The notes: generated by a model from the sequence alone, not told the origin. A stretch of 64,000 nt of DNA from an uncultured Alphaproteobacteria bacterium (GCA_902619165.1 CACNDI010000003.1:62001-126000), one strand, 5' to 3'. Shown: positions 40,012 through 48,559, numbered from the stretch's first letter. Made by a program: numbers and translations.

Positions 40012-40536
40012 CTGACCAAGGGGTTACTAAATAATTTTATTACTGTTGGCAAGGTAATTGGTGCATACGGTTTGCAGGGCCAAATAAAAGTGGATGTTTA
40101 TCTTGAAGATTTAAAACTTCTACGAACCTTTAAGGTGTTTTTTCTAGGCGACTCACTACTGAAGACCAAAATCAAATTTTTAAAGAATTCAAAAAAATCG
40201 ATATGGATTGCATCTATAGCTGAAACTAAAAACAAAGAACTGGCAGAAGGTTTGAAAGGTCAGCTTATATTTCTCGATAAAAAATTCCTACCTAAGTTAA
40301 TGGCTAACGAGTTTTATTATGAAGACCTAAAAGGACTTCAGATTAAAATTGATGGAAGTATACAAAAAGGTATCGTGAAAGATGTTTTTAATTTTGGTAG
40401 TGGAGATCTATTAGAGGTTTCACTTGACGATAAAGAGGCAACAATATACATCCCTTTTGATAGAGATAATGTAGGTAGAATAGACTTAAGTAATAGGGAA
40501 ATTTTATTGACACCAATCAAAGGCTTACTCAGCTAA
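40012..40536 (+). CDS. rimM: 16S rRNA processing protein RimM, apparent CTG start
   Basis: RimM helps mature the head of the 30S subunit by binding S19. The ORF track begins with the TTG at 40072 (154 residues), which removes the family's first strand. The frame continues upstream through NNFITVGKVIGAYGL, the conserved RimM N-terminus, to a CTG at 40012 that would read MTKGLLNNF and give 174 residues, the usual length. An ATT at 40039 is another option. The frame closes at a TAA soon above, and no ATG/GTG/TTG lies between. The PRC-barrel C-terminal domain (EFYYEDLKGLQIK, DVFNFGSGDLLEV) is intact. It lies between rpsP and trmD as usual. Confidence 0.86.
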   Translation: MTKGLLNNFITVGKVIGAYGLQGQIKVDVYLEDLKLLRTFKVFFLGDSLLKTKIKFLKNSKKSIWIASIAETKNKELAEGLKGQLIFLDKKFLPKLMANEFYYEDLKGLQIKIDGSIQKGIVKDVFNFGSGDLLEVSLDDKEATIYIPFDRDNVGRIDLSNREILLTPIKGLLS

Positions 40537-40558
40537 ACTCGAATAAATTATAAACAAA

Positions 40559-41293
40559 ATGTATAAAACTCAATTTAGCGCTAAGGTTATAACTCTTTTC
40601 CCGGAGCTTTTTCCTGGTCCATTATCAGCCTCAGTTACAGGTAGAGCATTAGAAAACAAACTTTGGTCCCTAGAAACCATCGACTTAAAAAAATATGGAA
40701 AGGGTAGACACAAAAAAGTAGATGATAAACCGATTTCGGGTGGGCCAGGAATGATTTTAATGCCTGATGTTTTAGATGAAGCCATACTAAAAGCGAATAG
40801 TTTAATCAGTGGTAAAAATAAGCTCATAGTTTGCATGAGCCCAAAGGGTGTTCCTCTGAGTCAAAACTTAGTGAAGAATATGGTTCAATATAATGAGATG
40901 ATAATTGTTTGTGGCAGGTTTGAAGGTATAGATCAGAGGGTTATTGACAAACATAAGATGAAAGAAATATCTATTGGAGATTTCATTTTAACGGGAGGTG
41001 AATTGGGAGCTATGGTTTTATTGGATACCCTAGTTAGATTGCTTCCTGGCACTTTAGGCAATGCGGAATCTATTATTTTAGAAAGTTTCACAGATGATTT
41101 GCTTGAAGCACCACAGTTCACGAAACCAATAGACTGGAACGGGATGAAAGTACCAGAAATTCTTCGAACTGGTGATCACCAAAGAATATTGGAGTGGAAA
41201 AATACAACATCGGAACAAATCACAAAAAAAAATAGACCCGATTTATTTATTAAATACGTTGAAAAAAATAAAAAAAAGATTAAAAGAAAATAG
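40559..41293 (+). CDS. trmD: tRNA (guanine-N1)-methyltransferase TrmD
   Basis: TrmD methylates G37 of tRNAs next to the anticodon, preventing frameshifting. The 244-residue SPOUT enzyme has KVITLFPELFPGPL at the N-terminus and DKPISGGPGMIL. The knotted SAM site comprises MSPKGVPLSQ, CGRFEGIDQRV and SIGDFILTGGELGA. The C-terminal domain contains PQFTKPIDWNGMKVPEIL and TGDHQRI. The C-terminus is slightly Lys-rich. Gene order rimM-trmD-rplS is standard. Confidence 0.97.
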   Translation: MYKTQFSAKVITLFPELFPGPLSASVTGRALENKLWSLETIDLKKYGKGRHKKVDDKPISGGPGMILMPDVLDEAILKANSLISGKNKLIVCMSPKGVPLSQNLVKNMVQYNEMIIVCGRFEGIDQRVIDKHKMKEISIGDFILTGGELGAMVLLDTLVRLLPGTLGNAESIILESFTDDLLEAPQFTKPIDWNGMKVPEILRTGDHQRILEWKNTTSEQITKKNRPDLFIKYVEKNKKKIKRK

Positions 41294-41318
41294 TTAATGA
41301 AATTTTGATGGCCTAAAA

Positions 41319-41714
41319 ATGAATATCATTGAGAAAATTGAAAATGAACACATAGAAAATATCGGCAAAAATATACCTGATTTTGCTTCTGGGGATACTA
41401 TAAGGGTAGGTTACAAAATAACCGAGGGCGAACGAACCAGAATACAAAACTACGAAGGTGTTGTGATTGCAAGGAAGGGCGGGACCACATTAGCTGCGTC
41501 CTTTACTGTTAGGAAAATATCTTTTGGGGAAGGAGTTGAAAGAGTATTTCCACTTTATTCCACAAACATTGACTCAATTACTGTCGTACGAAGAGGTCGG
41601 GTTAGAAGATCTAAACTGTATTACTTGAGAGGGCTAAGAGGAAGGTCTGCTAGAATAGCTGAGAAGACCAATTATAAGAACGAAATTAGCGCCTCGACTA
41701 AGGCGAAGGACTAA
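41319..41714 (+). CDS. rplS: 50S ribosomal protein L19
   Basis: L19 lies at the interface of the two subunits. The 131-residue product has [34 protein letters not shown], the [21 protein letters not shown] core, and [24 protein letters not shown] short, family-typical charged tail follows. It is 25 bases after trmD and four before rpmE. Confidence 0.97.
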   Translation: MNIIEKIENEHIENIGKNIPDFASGDTIRVGYKITEGERTRIQNYEGVVIARKGGTTLAASFTVRKISFGEGVERVFPLYSTNIDSITVVRRGRVRRSKLYYLRGLRGRSARIAEKTNYKNEISASTKAKD

Positions 41715-41717
41715 GAA

Positions 41718-41939
41718 ATGAAAAGAGATATACACCCAGATTACCATTTTATAAATGTGAAGATGACTGATGGAACGACATATAAGACCAGATCCACATA
41801 TGGTAAAACAGATGAGAATCTGAACCTTGAAATTGATCCCTTAACTCACCCAGCATGGACAGGCGGATCACAAAAACTACTCGATACTGGCGGCAGAGTT
41901 TCGAAATTTAAGAAAAAGTATGAGGGGTTTAAGCTCTAA
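41718..41939 (+). CDS. rpmE: 50S ribosomal protein L31 (C-minus, zinc-free type)
   Basis: L31 bridges the 50S central protuberance to the 30S head. The 73-residue product begins [19 protein letters not shown] and ends [13 protein letters not shown], the form I know from alphaproteobacteria. It has no Cys, so it is the zinc-independent version. It closes the ffh-to-rpmE operon; no clear terminator hairpin follows before mipZ. Confidence 0.96.
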   Translation: MKRDIHPDYHFINVKMTDGTTYKTRSTYGKTDENLNLEIDPLTHPAWTGGSQKLLDTGGRVSKFKKKYEGFKL

Positions 41940-41995
41940 CATCTTTTTTTGTAGTGTATTCTCTAACTAGAGACCTATAAATCTTGGCAGAAAAA

Positions 41996-42793
41996 ATGGC
42001 AAAGATTATTGTTTTTGGTAATGAAAAAGGGGGGTCTGGGAAATCGACAACGGCTATACACGTGGCCATAGCTCTATGTTATCAGAATAAGAATGTAGGT
42101 ATTATCGATCTAGATATTAGACAGAAAAGTATGTTTAGATTCTTAGAAAATCGATCCGATTTTTGTAAAAAACAAAAGTCTGATTTACCAAGACCAACTT
42201 TCTATAAAATTGATCAATCTAATAAAGATAGCAAAGCTGAGTCTAATTCTGAGGAAGAGAAAAGATTTGCAGACGCCTTAACGACTTTAGAAGAAACATG
42301 TGACTATTTGATTATTGACTGTCCTGGAGGTATATCAAATTACGTAAAGATGGCTCACACCGTGGCTGATATACTAGTGACACCCATGAATGATAGTTTG
42401 ATTGATTTTGACCTGTTAGCGAAGATAGAGGCTTCAACAGGAAAAGTGGTCGGGCCTTCGATTTATTCCGAAATGGTTTGGGAATGCAGACAAATAAGAG
42501 CATCGGCAAAACATCCACCAATCGATTGGGTTATACTCAGAAACCGAATATCACACGTTTTTAGTAAAAATAAGCATCAAGTTGGTAACTCTCTTAAAAA
42601 TCTCTCAAAAAGAATTGGTTTTCGCTTAAGCACAGGATTTTCAGAGCGAGTTATATTTAAAGAATTGTTTTTATCTGGATTAACTTTACTTGATCTCGAA
42701 AGAATGGCCGATTGGCAACCCACTTTAAGCCATATATCCGCCCGACAAGAAATGAGGATGCTGTTAGCTGGGTTAAATTTAACTGGTGGTTAG
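41996..42793 (+). CDS. mipZ: Division-plane positioning ATPase MipZ
   Basis: MipZ is a ParA-like ATPase that forms a gradient from the ParB-bound poles and inhibits FtsZ polymerisation. The 265-residue product has the deviant Walker A NEKGGSGKSTTA near residue 10, DLDIRQKS, IDCPGG, the MipZ-specific VTPMNDSLIDFDLLAKI, WVILRNRIS, and RIGFRLSTGFSERVIFKELF. These match Caulobacter MipZ as I know it. I set the start at ATG 41996 because the family begins directly with the first strand; the TTG 41984 in the ORF track is an alternative. It overlaps the convergent carboxypeptidase gene by four bases. ParB is not encoded in the window. Confidence 0.93.
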   Translation: MAKIIVFGNEKGGSGKSTTAIHVAIALCYQNKNVGIIDLDIRQKSMFRFLENRSDFCKKQKSDLPRPTFYKIDQSNKDSKAESNSEEEKRFADALTTLEETCDYLIIDCPGGISNYVKMAHTVADILVTPMNDSLIDFDLLAKIEASTGKVVGPSIYSEMVWECRQIRASAKHPPIDWVILRNRISHVFSKNKHQVGNSLKNLSKRIGFRLSTGFSERVIFKELFLSGLTLLDLERMADWQPTLSHISARQEMRMLLAGLNLTGG

Positions 42794-44049
42794 TTTGCTA
42801 CGATAGAGCAGGAAGTTTCTTGGGAATGTGTTCTAACACAAAGATTTTCTGCTAATGCATATGTAATTTCATAAACAAAAATCGAGTATTTTTGTTCCTT
42901 ATTTTTTCTTATTTTTATAGATCCATTATCGATATCAGCTAGCAAATCAATATTTAATAAAAGAATGTTTGGCATATCTTTCTGAGCTGAAACAAGAGTT
43001 TTGTACATTCCGATCTGTACATTGACATTATTTCTCTTCATACTTTCATTTGAAGTTTGATTTGAGTTTTTCAATCCTTCTTTGACATTCTCTTTTCCTT
43101 GTGACTCTAGCATATCTTCAAATGATCTTGGTTTTGCCAGAGGGAGGGTGACAGCGGCTATCTTTCGAGTTGAATTAATTTTTGCCAAATTGAGTGGAGC
43201 CAACTTACTTAATTTCTTTCTTTTAGGGATAGCTTTGAAGGCGTCATCAAAAAGCCCAGTTATTTTTTTTGCTCTTTCAGAAGAAGAACTAGTTCCAATT
43301 ATAATTCCTATAAGCTGTTTTTCGTCTCTTTTAGCAGATGCTGCCAAGTTATGCCCTGCTGCGTTTGTATAACCTGTTTTAATGCCAGACGCCCCGTTAT
43401 ATTGCCTAAGAAATTTATAATTTGTATTTTTTATTGTTTTTCCTGAAGCATAAGTTTCCAATCTACTAAAAATATTAAAGTACTCTGGATAGTCTAGCAT
43501 AAGTCGCCGGGCTAATATTAGCAGATCTTTGGCAGTCGAATAGTGGCCTATCTCTGTTAAACCATGAGCATTCAAAAAATTTGTAGAATTCATACCCATT
43601 TTTTTTGCAGCTTTATTCATATCGCTGATAAATATTTTTTCTGAACCTGAAATAGCCTCTCCGAGCGCTGTTGCTGCATCGTTGGCAGACCTTATGGCAG
43701 AAGCTCTAATTAAATACCTTATTGAGACCCTCTGACCTGGCTTATACCAAAATTTTGATGGAGGTTCTGATGCAGCATTTTTACTAATAATAACTTTTTG
43801 ATCTAACTTTAGTCGTCCATAACGTATTGCATCGAAAGCTAAATACAAAGTCATCATTTTTGTAAGTGATGCGGGATGAACTATTTGTCTCGAATTATGG
43901 CTGTTTATAATCTTGCCATCTCTCGCATCAGCAACTACGTATGCATAAGTTCTAGCGGACAGCTCCGATCCAAAGATAAATACAGCAAGGATCGTTAAAA
44001 TAAAATGCATAACCGATCTAACATAAATATCCAATGCATTTCTTTTCAT
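42790..44049 (-). CDS. D-alanyl-D-alanine carboxypeptidase (DacF-like, with C-terminal SPOR-like domain)
   Basis: This low-molecular-weight penicillin-binding protein trims peptidoglycan pentapeptides. The 419-residue precursor has a signal or anchor helix (residues about 10-28). The active-site motif HPASLTKMM carries the Ser-x-x-Lys (near residue 62), followed by the SXN motif IRSANDAA (near residue 118) and KTG in GIKTGYTNAAG (near residue 220). Residues from about 335 on (NVQIGMYKTLVSAQ) resemble a SPOR domain, which would bind denuded septal glycan. This suggests a septum-linked carboxypeptidase. It lies next to mipZ, convergent, and has a 199-base gap upstream to clpS. Confidence 0.9.
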   Translation of the reverse strand: MKRNALDIYVRSVMHFILTILAVFIFGSELSARTYAYVVADARDGKIINSHNSRQIVHPASLTKMMTLYLAFDAIRYGRLKLDQKVIISKNAASEPPSKFWYKPGQRVSIRYLIRASAIRSANDAATALGEAISGSEKIFISDMNKAAKKMGMNSTNFLNAHGLTEIGHYSTAKDLLILARRLMLDYPEYFNIFSRLETYASGKTIKNTNYKFLRQYNGASGIKTGYTNAAGHNLAASAKRDEKQLIGIIIGTSSSSERAKKITGLFDDAFKAIPKRKKLSKLAPLNLAKINSTRKIAAVTLPLAKPRSFEDMLESQGKENVKEGLKNSNQTSNESMKRNNVNVQIGMYKTLVSAQKDMPNILLLNIDLLADIDNGSIKIRKNKEQKYSIFVYEITYALAENLCVRTHSQETSCSIVAN

Positions 44050-44173
44050 TTATTTATAGTTCCAAAATATATTTCTAAAGTTAGTCAATTCATATTCACT
44101 TATGATATACAATAAAAAATGCCAACAATTTTTAAAAATATAATTTATTATGGGATTCAAAAGAAATGTTAGT

Positions 44174-44203
44174 TGATACTTTTCTTTATTTTTAAATATA
44201 CTT
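44174..44203 (+). promoter_or_regulatory. Candidate clpS promoter
   Basis: TTGATA (44174-44179) and TATACT (44198-44203) are separated by 18 bases and lie about 45 bases before the clpS ATG, which has AGGAAACGG as ribosome site. The rest of the 199-base gap upstream is AT-rich with nothing recognised; it also holds the divergent carboxypeptidase promoter. Confidence 0.45.
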
Positions 44204-44248
44204 AGACTGAACTAAGAAAAAAAGTGAAATAAAAAAACAGGAAACGGA

Positions 44249-44578
44249 ATGGCTAATAAAGATGACGATATAAACAATGACTTTTCAGATACGTCAGTGC
44301 TTGTAAAAAAGCGCAGCAAGCTAAAAAAGCCGCCGCTCTACAAAGTTTTACTGCTAAATGATGACTTTACTCCCATGGAATTTGTTGTACATGTGTTGGA
44401 GAAATTTTTTGCCATTGGGCATGAAAAAGCTGTCCAGATAATGCTTACTGTGCATAAAAAGGGCATTGCTGTTGTTGGCGTGTATTCTCATGATATAGCA
44501 GAAACCAAAGTCACTCAGGTTATGGACTATTCTAGGAAAAATCAGCACCCACTACAGTGTACCATGGAGAAGGAATAG
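44249..44578 (+). CDS. clpS: ATP-dependent Clp protease adaptor ClpS
   Basis: ClpS delivers N-end-rule substrates to ClpAP. The 109-residue product has a disordered charged N-terminus (residues 1-30). The folded core has [23 protein letters not shown], with the N-degron pocket residues N-D-D and Met, and [19 protein letters not shown]. ClpA is not in this window. The gene is followed immediately by a methyltransferase gene. Confidence 0.96.
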   Translation: MANKDDDINNDFSDTSVLVKKRSKLKKPPLYKVLLLNDDFTPMEFVVHVLEKFFAIGHEKAVQIMLTVHKKGIAVVGVYSHDIAETKVTQVMDYSRKNQHPLQCTMEKE

Positions 44579-44579
44579 A

Positions 44580-45593
44580 TTGCATAGTCTGGCAAGCCAA
44601 AGGTTTGAAACATTTTGGAGCCAAGCAGCACCATCTTATTCAGGCCAAAAAGTAGCTATTATAGGCTCTGATCGACCACAAAACTTCAACTGCTTAAAGA
44701 ATAAAGATTTGTGCCACTTTATTTCAAATGTAAAAGATACTTTGAGAGAAGCCAAAAGTTTAGGTTTTGTAATTTCAACCATTTTGCAACACTATTACGA
44801 CATTATTATTCTCGAGCTGACAAAAAGCAAAGAAAACAATTTGGGTCTTATAGCCTTGGCTGAGGAGTATATAAAGGATAAAGGAAAGGTGATTATCAAC
44901 GGTGATAATCAAATTGGTGTCAAAAGTTTTCTCAAAAATATCTCTACCCACTGGCCGGCAGAGAAAACGATTATAAAAAAAAAGGGTAGGATAGCAATAT
45001 ACCCCAAAAAAAAACAAATATTTCGCCACTGGAAAAAATATCAAGATTTTCATAAAAATAAAGATGGCTATTACACCCGATGCGATATGTTTTCTCCAAA
45101 AGAGATAGATAAAGGTTCAAAAAAATTGACCTCAGCATTCAATGCAAAATTATTTGGAGAAGTTGCTGACTTGGGAGCTGGATGGGGATATTTGAGTAAA
45201 GAAGCGCTTAGGTTAAATGATAAAATTACGAAAGTTACGTTGTTCGAAAGTAATTATTCTGCATATCTTGCATCAAAAAAGAACATAGATGATGAACGAG
45301 CAAAATTTAGATGGGCTAGTCTAGATGATATAAAAAACTTAAAAGCACGATTTAATCATGTGATTTGCAACCCTCCTTTTCACTCTGGACGACCTAAAGA
45401 TATGGGTTTACTAAGATCCTTTATCTTTCACAGCGCCAGGTTAATAACTGATCAAGGTAGTGTTTGGATGGTTTTTGTCTCAGGTGTATATTTGGAAAAA
45501 GAACTTCAAAATTACTTCGATAATATTAAGATTTTGTACAAAGATAATCACTATTTTGTTTGTCAATTACGAAAACCGAAACCCGAGAGGTAA
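44580..45593 (+). CDS. Class I SAM methyltransferase, RsmC-like (16S rRNA G1207)
   Basis: The 337-residue protein has two related halves as in RsmC/RlmG. The first is a degenerate N-terminal methyltransferase-like half. The second is the active half with the SAM motif VADLGAGWGYLSKEAL (near residue 200) and the catalytic motif CNPPFHSG (NPPF for guanine N2 methylation; near residue 258), then DMGLLRSFI. RsmC methylates G1207 of 16S rRNA; the exact target here is inferred. The start is TTG at 44580, two bases after the clpS stop, with AAGGA five bases upstream. Confidence 0.85.
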   Translation: MHSLASQRFETFWSQAAPSYSGQKVAIIGSDRPQNFNCLKNKDLCHFISNVKDTLREAKSLGFVISTILQHYYDIIILELTKSKENNLGLIALAEEYIKDKGKVIINGDNQIGVKSFLKNISTHWPAEKTIIKKKGRIAIYPKKKQIFRHWKKYQDFHKNKDGYYTRCDMFSPKEIDKGSKKLTSAFNAKLFGEVADLGAGWGYLSKEALRLNDKITKVTLFESNYSAYLASKKNIDDERAKFRWASLDDIKNLKARFNHVICNPPFHSGRPKDMGLLRSFIFHSARLITDQGSVWMVFVSGVYLEKELQNYFDNIKILYKDNHYFVCQLRKPKPER

Positions 45594-45597
45594 CAGT

Positions 45598-46404
45598 ATG
45601 CTTAACTACTTACAGAATAAAACTGCCATTATTACGGGAGCGTCAAATGGAATAGGAATGGAAATTGGAAGAAAATTTCTTTTGGCAGGAGCAAATGTTG
45701 TTTTTTCAGATTATGTTAAATTTGATCTTGAAAGCATAATCTCTGGAGTTGCCATAGACCCTGGGAGTGCCCACTCTTTTTATGGAAATATGCAAGATAA
45801 ACTGGCTATCAATAATCTAATTGCAACAACATTAAATAAATATGAAAAAGTAGATATTTTAGTCAATGCTAATAGAACCATCATCCCTTCAAACCCATTG
45901 GATGAAAAAGGGGGAGCTCTCGAAAAGTCTATCTCTCAAAATTTAATCGCGACCTTGAACGTAAGTCAACTTTTTGCAAAGTCAGTAATTAAGCAAACTA
46001 AAAATAGAAAAAATAGCGAAATTGTTGGCTCGATAATAAATTTGACCTCTATAGCTGCTAATCAAACTATACCTGACATGATGCCATACTCGGTGAGTTG
46101 TGCAGCCTTGAACCAATTGACTAGATCACTTGCCGTATCGCTTGCAAAAAATGGAATAAGAGTAAATGCTATATCTCTTGGTAGTATTATGAGTTCAAGT
46201 TTGCGATTAAACCTTCATAGCAATCCTGAATTACAAGACTCAATAATTGATGCAACTCCACTGGGGTATATTGCTGAACCCGAACAAGTAGCAGAACTTG
46301 CTCTATTTTTGTCATCTGAGGTTGCTAGCTTCCTCACAGGGCAGGTAATCACAATTGATGGGGGACGATCTATTCTGAATAAACTAGAGAAGGCAGCCTA
46401 CTAA
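45598..46404 (+). CDS. Short-chain dehydrogenase/reductase-like protein lacking the catalytic lysine
   Basis: The true start is ATG 45598 (MLNYLQNKTAIITG); the ORF track start at 45460 lies inside the methyltransferase gene. The 268-residue protein has the Rossmann TGASNGIG motif, but the NNAG position reads VNANRT. The catalytic Ser is present (INLTSIAA). The YxxxK motif is YSVSCAAL, so the Lys is Cys (TGT). C-terminal GQVITIDGG is typical of FabG-like SDRs. Without the Lys a normal SDR proton relay is not expected; it may be a non-catalytic or altered-activity member. It follows the RsmC-like gene by four bases and converges on trcR. Confidence 0.88.
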   Translation: MLNYLQNKTAIITGASNGIGMEIGRKFLLAGANVVFSDYVKFDLESIISGVAIDPGSAHSFYGNMQDKLAINNLIATTLNKYEKVDILVNANRTIIPSNPLDEKGGALEKSISQNLIATLNVSQLFAKSVIKQTKNRKNSEIVGSIINLTSIAANQTIPDMMPYSVSCAALNQLTRSLAVSLAKNGIRVNAISLGSIMSSSLRLNLHSNPELQDSIIDATPLGYIAEPEQVAELALFLSSEVASFLTGQVITIDGGRSILNKLEKAAY

Positions 46405-46424
46405 ATACTTTACCCTTATCATCT

Positions 46425-47045
46425 CTATTGTTCTTTATCAGTACTTTCGCCAAATAGAGCTTGGGAAGGTTCCACAACTCTTATCTCTGTTTCAGGAATC
46501 TCATTGACTTGGGCTTTATCAGATTGTTTTCTGGGCATTTTATCTAGTACTTTCTGAAGCTCTACTTGCTTGCAGAGTCCCAGTATCACTGGATCAGTTG
46601 GAGTAAGGTTATTTATATTCCAGTGAGTTCTTTCCCTTATAGCTTTAATGGTATTTTTTGTAGTACCGATTAGTCTGGAAATTTGTCCGTCAGTCATATC
46701 TGGATGAAATTTCACAAGCCAGGCTATGGCTGCTGGTTTATCTTGTCTTTTAGAAAGAGGCGTGTACTTGGGGCCTCTAGATCTTTTCTCTCCAACCGCA
46801 GCTGGGTTCTTGTAAAGCTGGAGATCTAAGTCTCCATTTGCTTCACACTTTTTTATCTCATCTGCTGTAAGTTGACTATTGATAATGGGGTCAATACCAC
46901 GGATACCTCCAGCCACCTCGCCGTCGGCAATTCCACTAATTTCTAATTCATGAAGCCCGCAGAAGTTTGCTATTTGCCTAAAAGTGAGAGTCGTATTGTC
47001 TAGCAGCCAAACAGCTGTCGCCTTCCTCATAAGTGGGTATTCCAT
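46425..47045 (-). CDS. trcR: DUF1013 cell-cycle regulator TrcR
   Basis: DUF1013 proteins are restricted to alphaproteobacteria and are annotated as the cell-cycle transcriptional regulator TrcR. The 206-residue product begins MEYPLMRKATAVWLLDNTTL and contains FCGLHELEISGIADGEV. Further on come RGPKYTPLSKRQDKPAAIAWLVKFHPDMTD and ISRLIGTTKNTIKAIRERTHW, the latter reading as a helix-turn-helix. The C-terminal 40 residues are variable and charged. AGAGGA lies four bases before the ATG. It converges with the SDR gene with a 20-base gap. With GcrA and MipZ it makes three cell-cycle genes in one window. Confidence 0.92.
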   Translation of the reverse strand: MEYPLMRKATAVWLLDNTTLTFRQIANFCGLHELEISGIADGEVAGGIRGIDPIINSQLTADEIKKCEANGDLDLQLYKNPAAVGEKRSRGPKYTPLSKRQDKPAAIAWLVKFHPDMTDGQISRLIGTTKNTIKAIRERTHWNINNLTPTDPVILGLCKQVELQKVLDKMPRKQSDKAQVNEIPETEIRVVEPSQALFGESTDKEQ

Positions 47046-47117
47046 CCATTCCTCTCTAACAATTTAATTTGCTGTAAGCGTTGATCCTATCTTGCTTTAT
47101 ACAAAAAAAATCCACTG

Positions 47118-48101
47118 TCAATCAAGACTTAATATGATCTTACCTAAATGATTTCCATTTTCCATCCGGATATGAGCATCTTTGAATTTTTCCAATGGAA
47201 ATATCGAGTCTACGTGAACTCTAATTTTTTGTGTATCCAATAAGGGCCAAACATTCTCTCGCAATTCTTCTGCGATTTTACTTTTAAATTCAGTCGTTCT
47301 AGGTCTAAGAGTGGAGCCGGTTAAATTAATTCTCTTCATCATTAATTTACTTAAGTCTAGTTTTACAGAATTACCTTTTAGAAAAGCAATATTCACCAGC
47401 CTTCCTTCTTGATTTAAAAGGTCAATATTTTTTTCAAAATAGTCACCTCCAATCATATCTAAAATGAGATCTATATCTCGTCCCTCTTTATTACTTTTAA
47501 AAATATTATAAAAGTCTTGTTTAGAATATTGGACAACTTTATCAGCGCCTAACGAATAACAAAAATCTGACTTTTCTCGGTTTTTTACCGTTGTCAGTAC
47601 CGTTGCTCCCAATTGCTTTGCCACTTGGATTGCAAACATTCCTATACCACTTGACCCACCATGGACAAGAAATCTTTCATTTTCTTTTAATTGACCTAAC
47701 TTCACCACATTAATCCAAACTGTGAAAAGACACTCACATAAGCCTGCTGCTTCCTCCATGGATAAACCATTAGGAACTGGAAAACAGTGCGCTTCATTTG
47801 TAAGGACATATTGTGCGTACCCACCTCCGGGTACTAATGCACACACTTGTGTTCCTATCTTTTTTTTTGTTACATTCTCGCCAGTCTCTACTATCTCTCC
47901 GGCAACCTCCAATCCCATGATTGGGCTAGCGTCGCTTGGCACTTTATATAACCCTTGTCTTTGCAAAATATCAGGGCGATTTACTCCAGCAGCTTTAACT
48001 TTAATTAATACCTCATGTTCACTTGGTCTCGGGATATCTATGCCTGTTTTTAAAGTTGACCCCTCCAAATCTCCAAACTTTTGAATAATTACTGCTTTCA
48101 T
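47118..48101 (-). CDS. NAD(P)H quinone oxidoreductase, zeta-crystallin type
   Basis: This 327-residue medium-chain reductase has the GroES-like N-terminal fold (HEVLIKVKAAGVNRPDILQRQG, GLEVAGEIVETG). The nucleotide-binding motif is HGGSSGIGMFAIQVAKQLGA (near residue 145), in the PIG3/quinone-reductase subgroup that lacks catalytic zinc. GADKVVQYSKQDF and DLILDMIGGDYF are typical of the family. Its physiological acceptor is unknown. It is monocistronic, divergent from rpsU. Confidence 0.91.
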   Translation of the reverse strand: MKAVIIQKFGDLEGSTLKTGIDIPRPSEHEVLIKVKAAGVNRPDILQRQGLYKVPSDASPIMGLEVAGEIVETGENVTKKKIGTQVCALVPGGGYAQYVLTNEAHCFPVPNGLSMEEAAGLCECLFTVWINVVKLGQLKENERFLVHGGSSGIGMFAIQVAKQLGATVLTTVKNREKSDFCYSLGADKVVQYSKQDFYNIFKSNKEGRDIDLILDMIGGDYFEKNIDLLNQEGRLVNIAFLKGNSVKLDLSKLMMKRINLTGSTLRPRTTEFKSKIAEELRENVWPLLDTQKIRVHVDSIFPLEKFKDAHIRMENGNHLGKIILSLD

Positions 48102-48193
48102 GTCTTCTTTTTCCTTATTTAGTCATTATTTTTGTAGACAAGCACTGACTGTCTTGATAAACATCAACCTCACAACTTTATAAGGATTTATGC

Positions 48194-48400
48194 GTGCAAG
48201 TAAACGTAAGAGATAACAATATAGAGCAAGCTTTAAGAGCCCTGAAAAAAAAACTACAACGAGAGGGTGTTTTCAGGGAAATGAAACTCAAACAGCATTT
48301 TGAAAAACCATCTGTTAAAAAAGCTAGAGAGAAAGCCGAAGCTGTTAGAAGGGCAAGAAAGCTAGCTAGAAAAAAAATGTTAAGAGAAGGCCTTCTGTAA
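48194..48400 (+). CDS. rpsU: 30S ribosomal protein S21
   Basis: S21 binds the 16S platform near the anti-Shine-Dalgarno and promotes initiation. The 68-residue basic protein begins [25 protein letters not shown] and ends REGLL, the alphaproteobacterial form. The start is GTG at 48194 with TAAGGA seven bases upstream. It is the only plus-strand gene in this stretch, and ends 12 bases before the convergent ctaH stop. Confidence 0.95.
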   Translation: MQVNVRDNNIEQALRALKKKLQREGVFREMKLKQHFEKPSVKKAREKAEAVRRARKLARKKMLREGLL

Positions 48401-48412
48401 AACAAGGGGCAG

Positions 48413-48544
48413 TTAAGAATTGAAAACTGCTAAAAAAATCAATGCAAATGTTGAAAACACCACTATCGCAAATAAAAACCTTATGAAACCAGAGTAAATT
48501 TTCTTTTGCTCTTCTATATCCATCTCACCTTTTTTATAATTCAT
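48413..48544 (-). CDS. ctaH: aa3-type cytochrome c oxidase subunit IV (43 residues, not in ORF track)
   Basis: A minus-strand ATG at 48544 with AGGAG eight bases upstream opens a 43-codon frame ending in TAA at 48413. The product begins MNYKKGEMDIEEQKKIYSGF, has one membrane helix (about residues 22-41) and ends FNS. The GEMDI(E/S)-x-Q-x-K-x-(Y/F)-x-GFI pattern followed by a single helix is what I recognise for the bacterial aa3 oxidase subunit IV, a tiny accessory subunit around subunits I and III in Paracoccus and Rhodobacter. It lies about 18 kb from the other cox genes. Confidence 0.86.
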   Translation of the reverse strand: MNYKKGEMDIEEQKKIYSGFIRFLFAIVVFSTFALIFLAVFNS

Positions 48545-48559
48545 CTGTAGCACTCCTAG

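Noticed and set aside
45460-45597. N-terminal extension of the SDR gene in the ORF track
   Set aside because: It lies entirely inside the RsmC-like gene; the family N-terminus begins at ATG 45598.
48154-48183. TTGATA-N18-TTATAA before rpsU as a promoter
   Set aside because: The implied transcription start would fall after the TAAGGA ribosome site, leaving the GTG without it; not usable as drawn.
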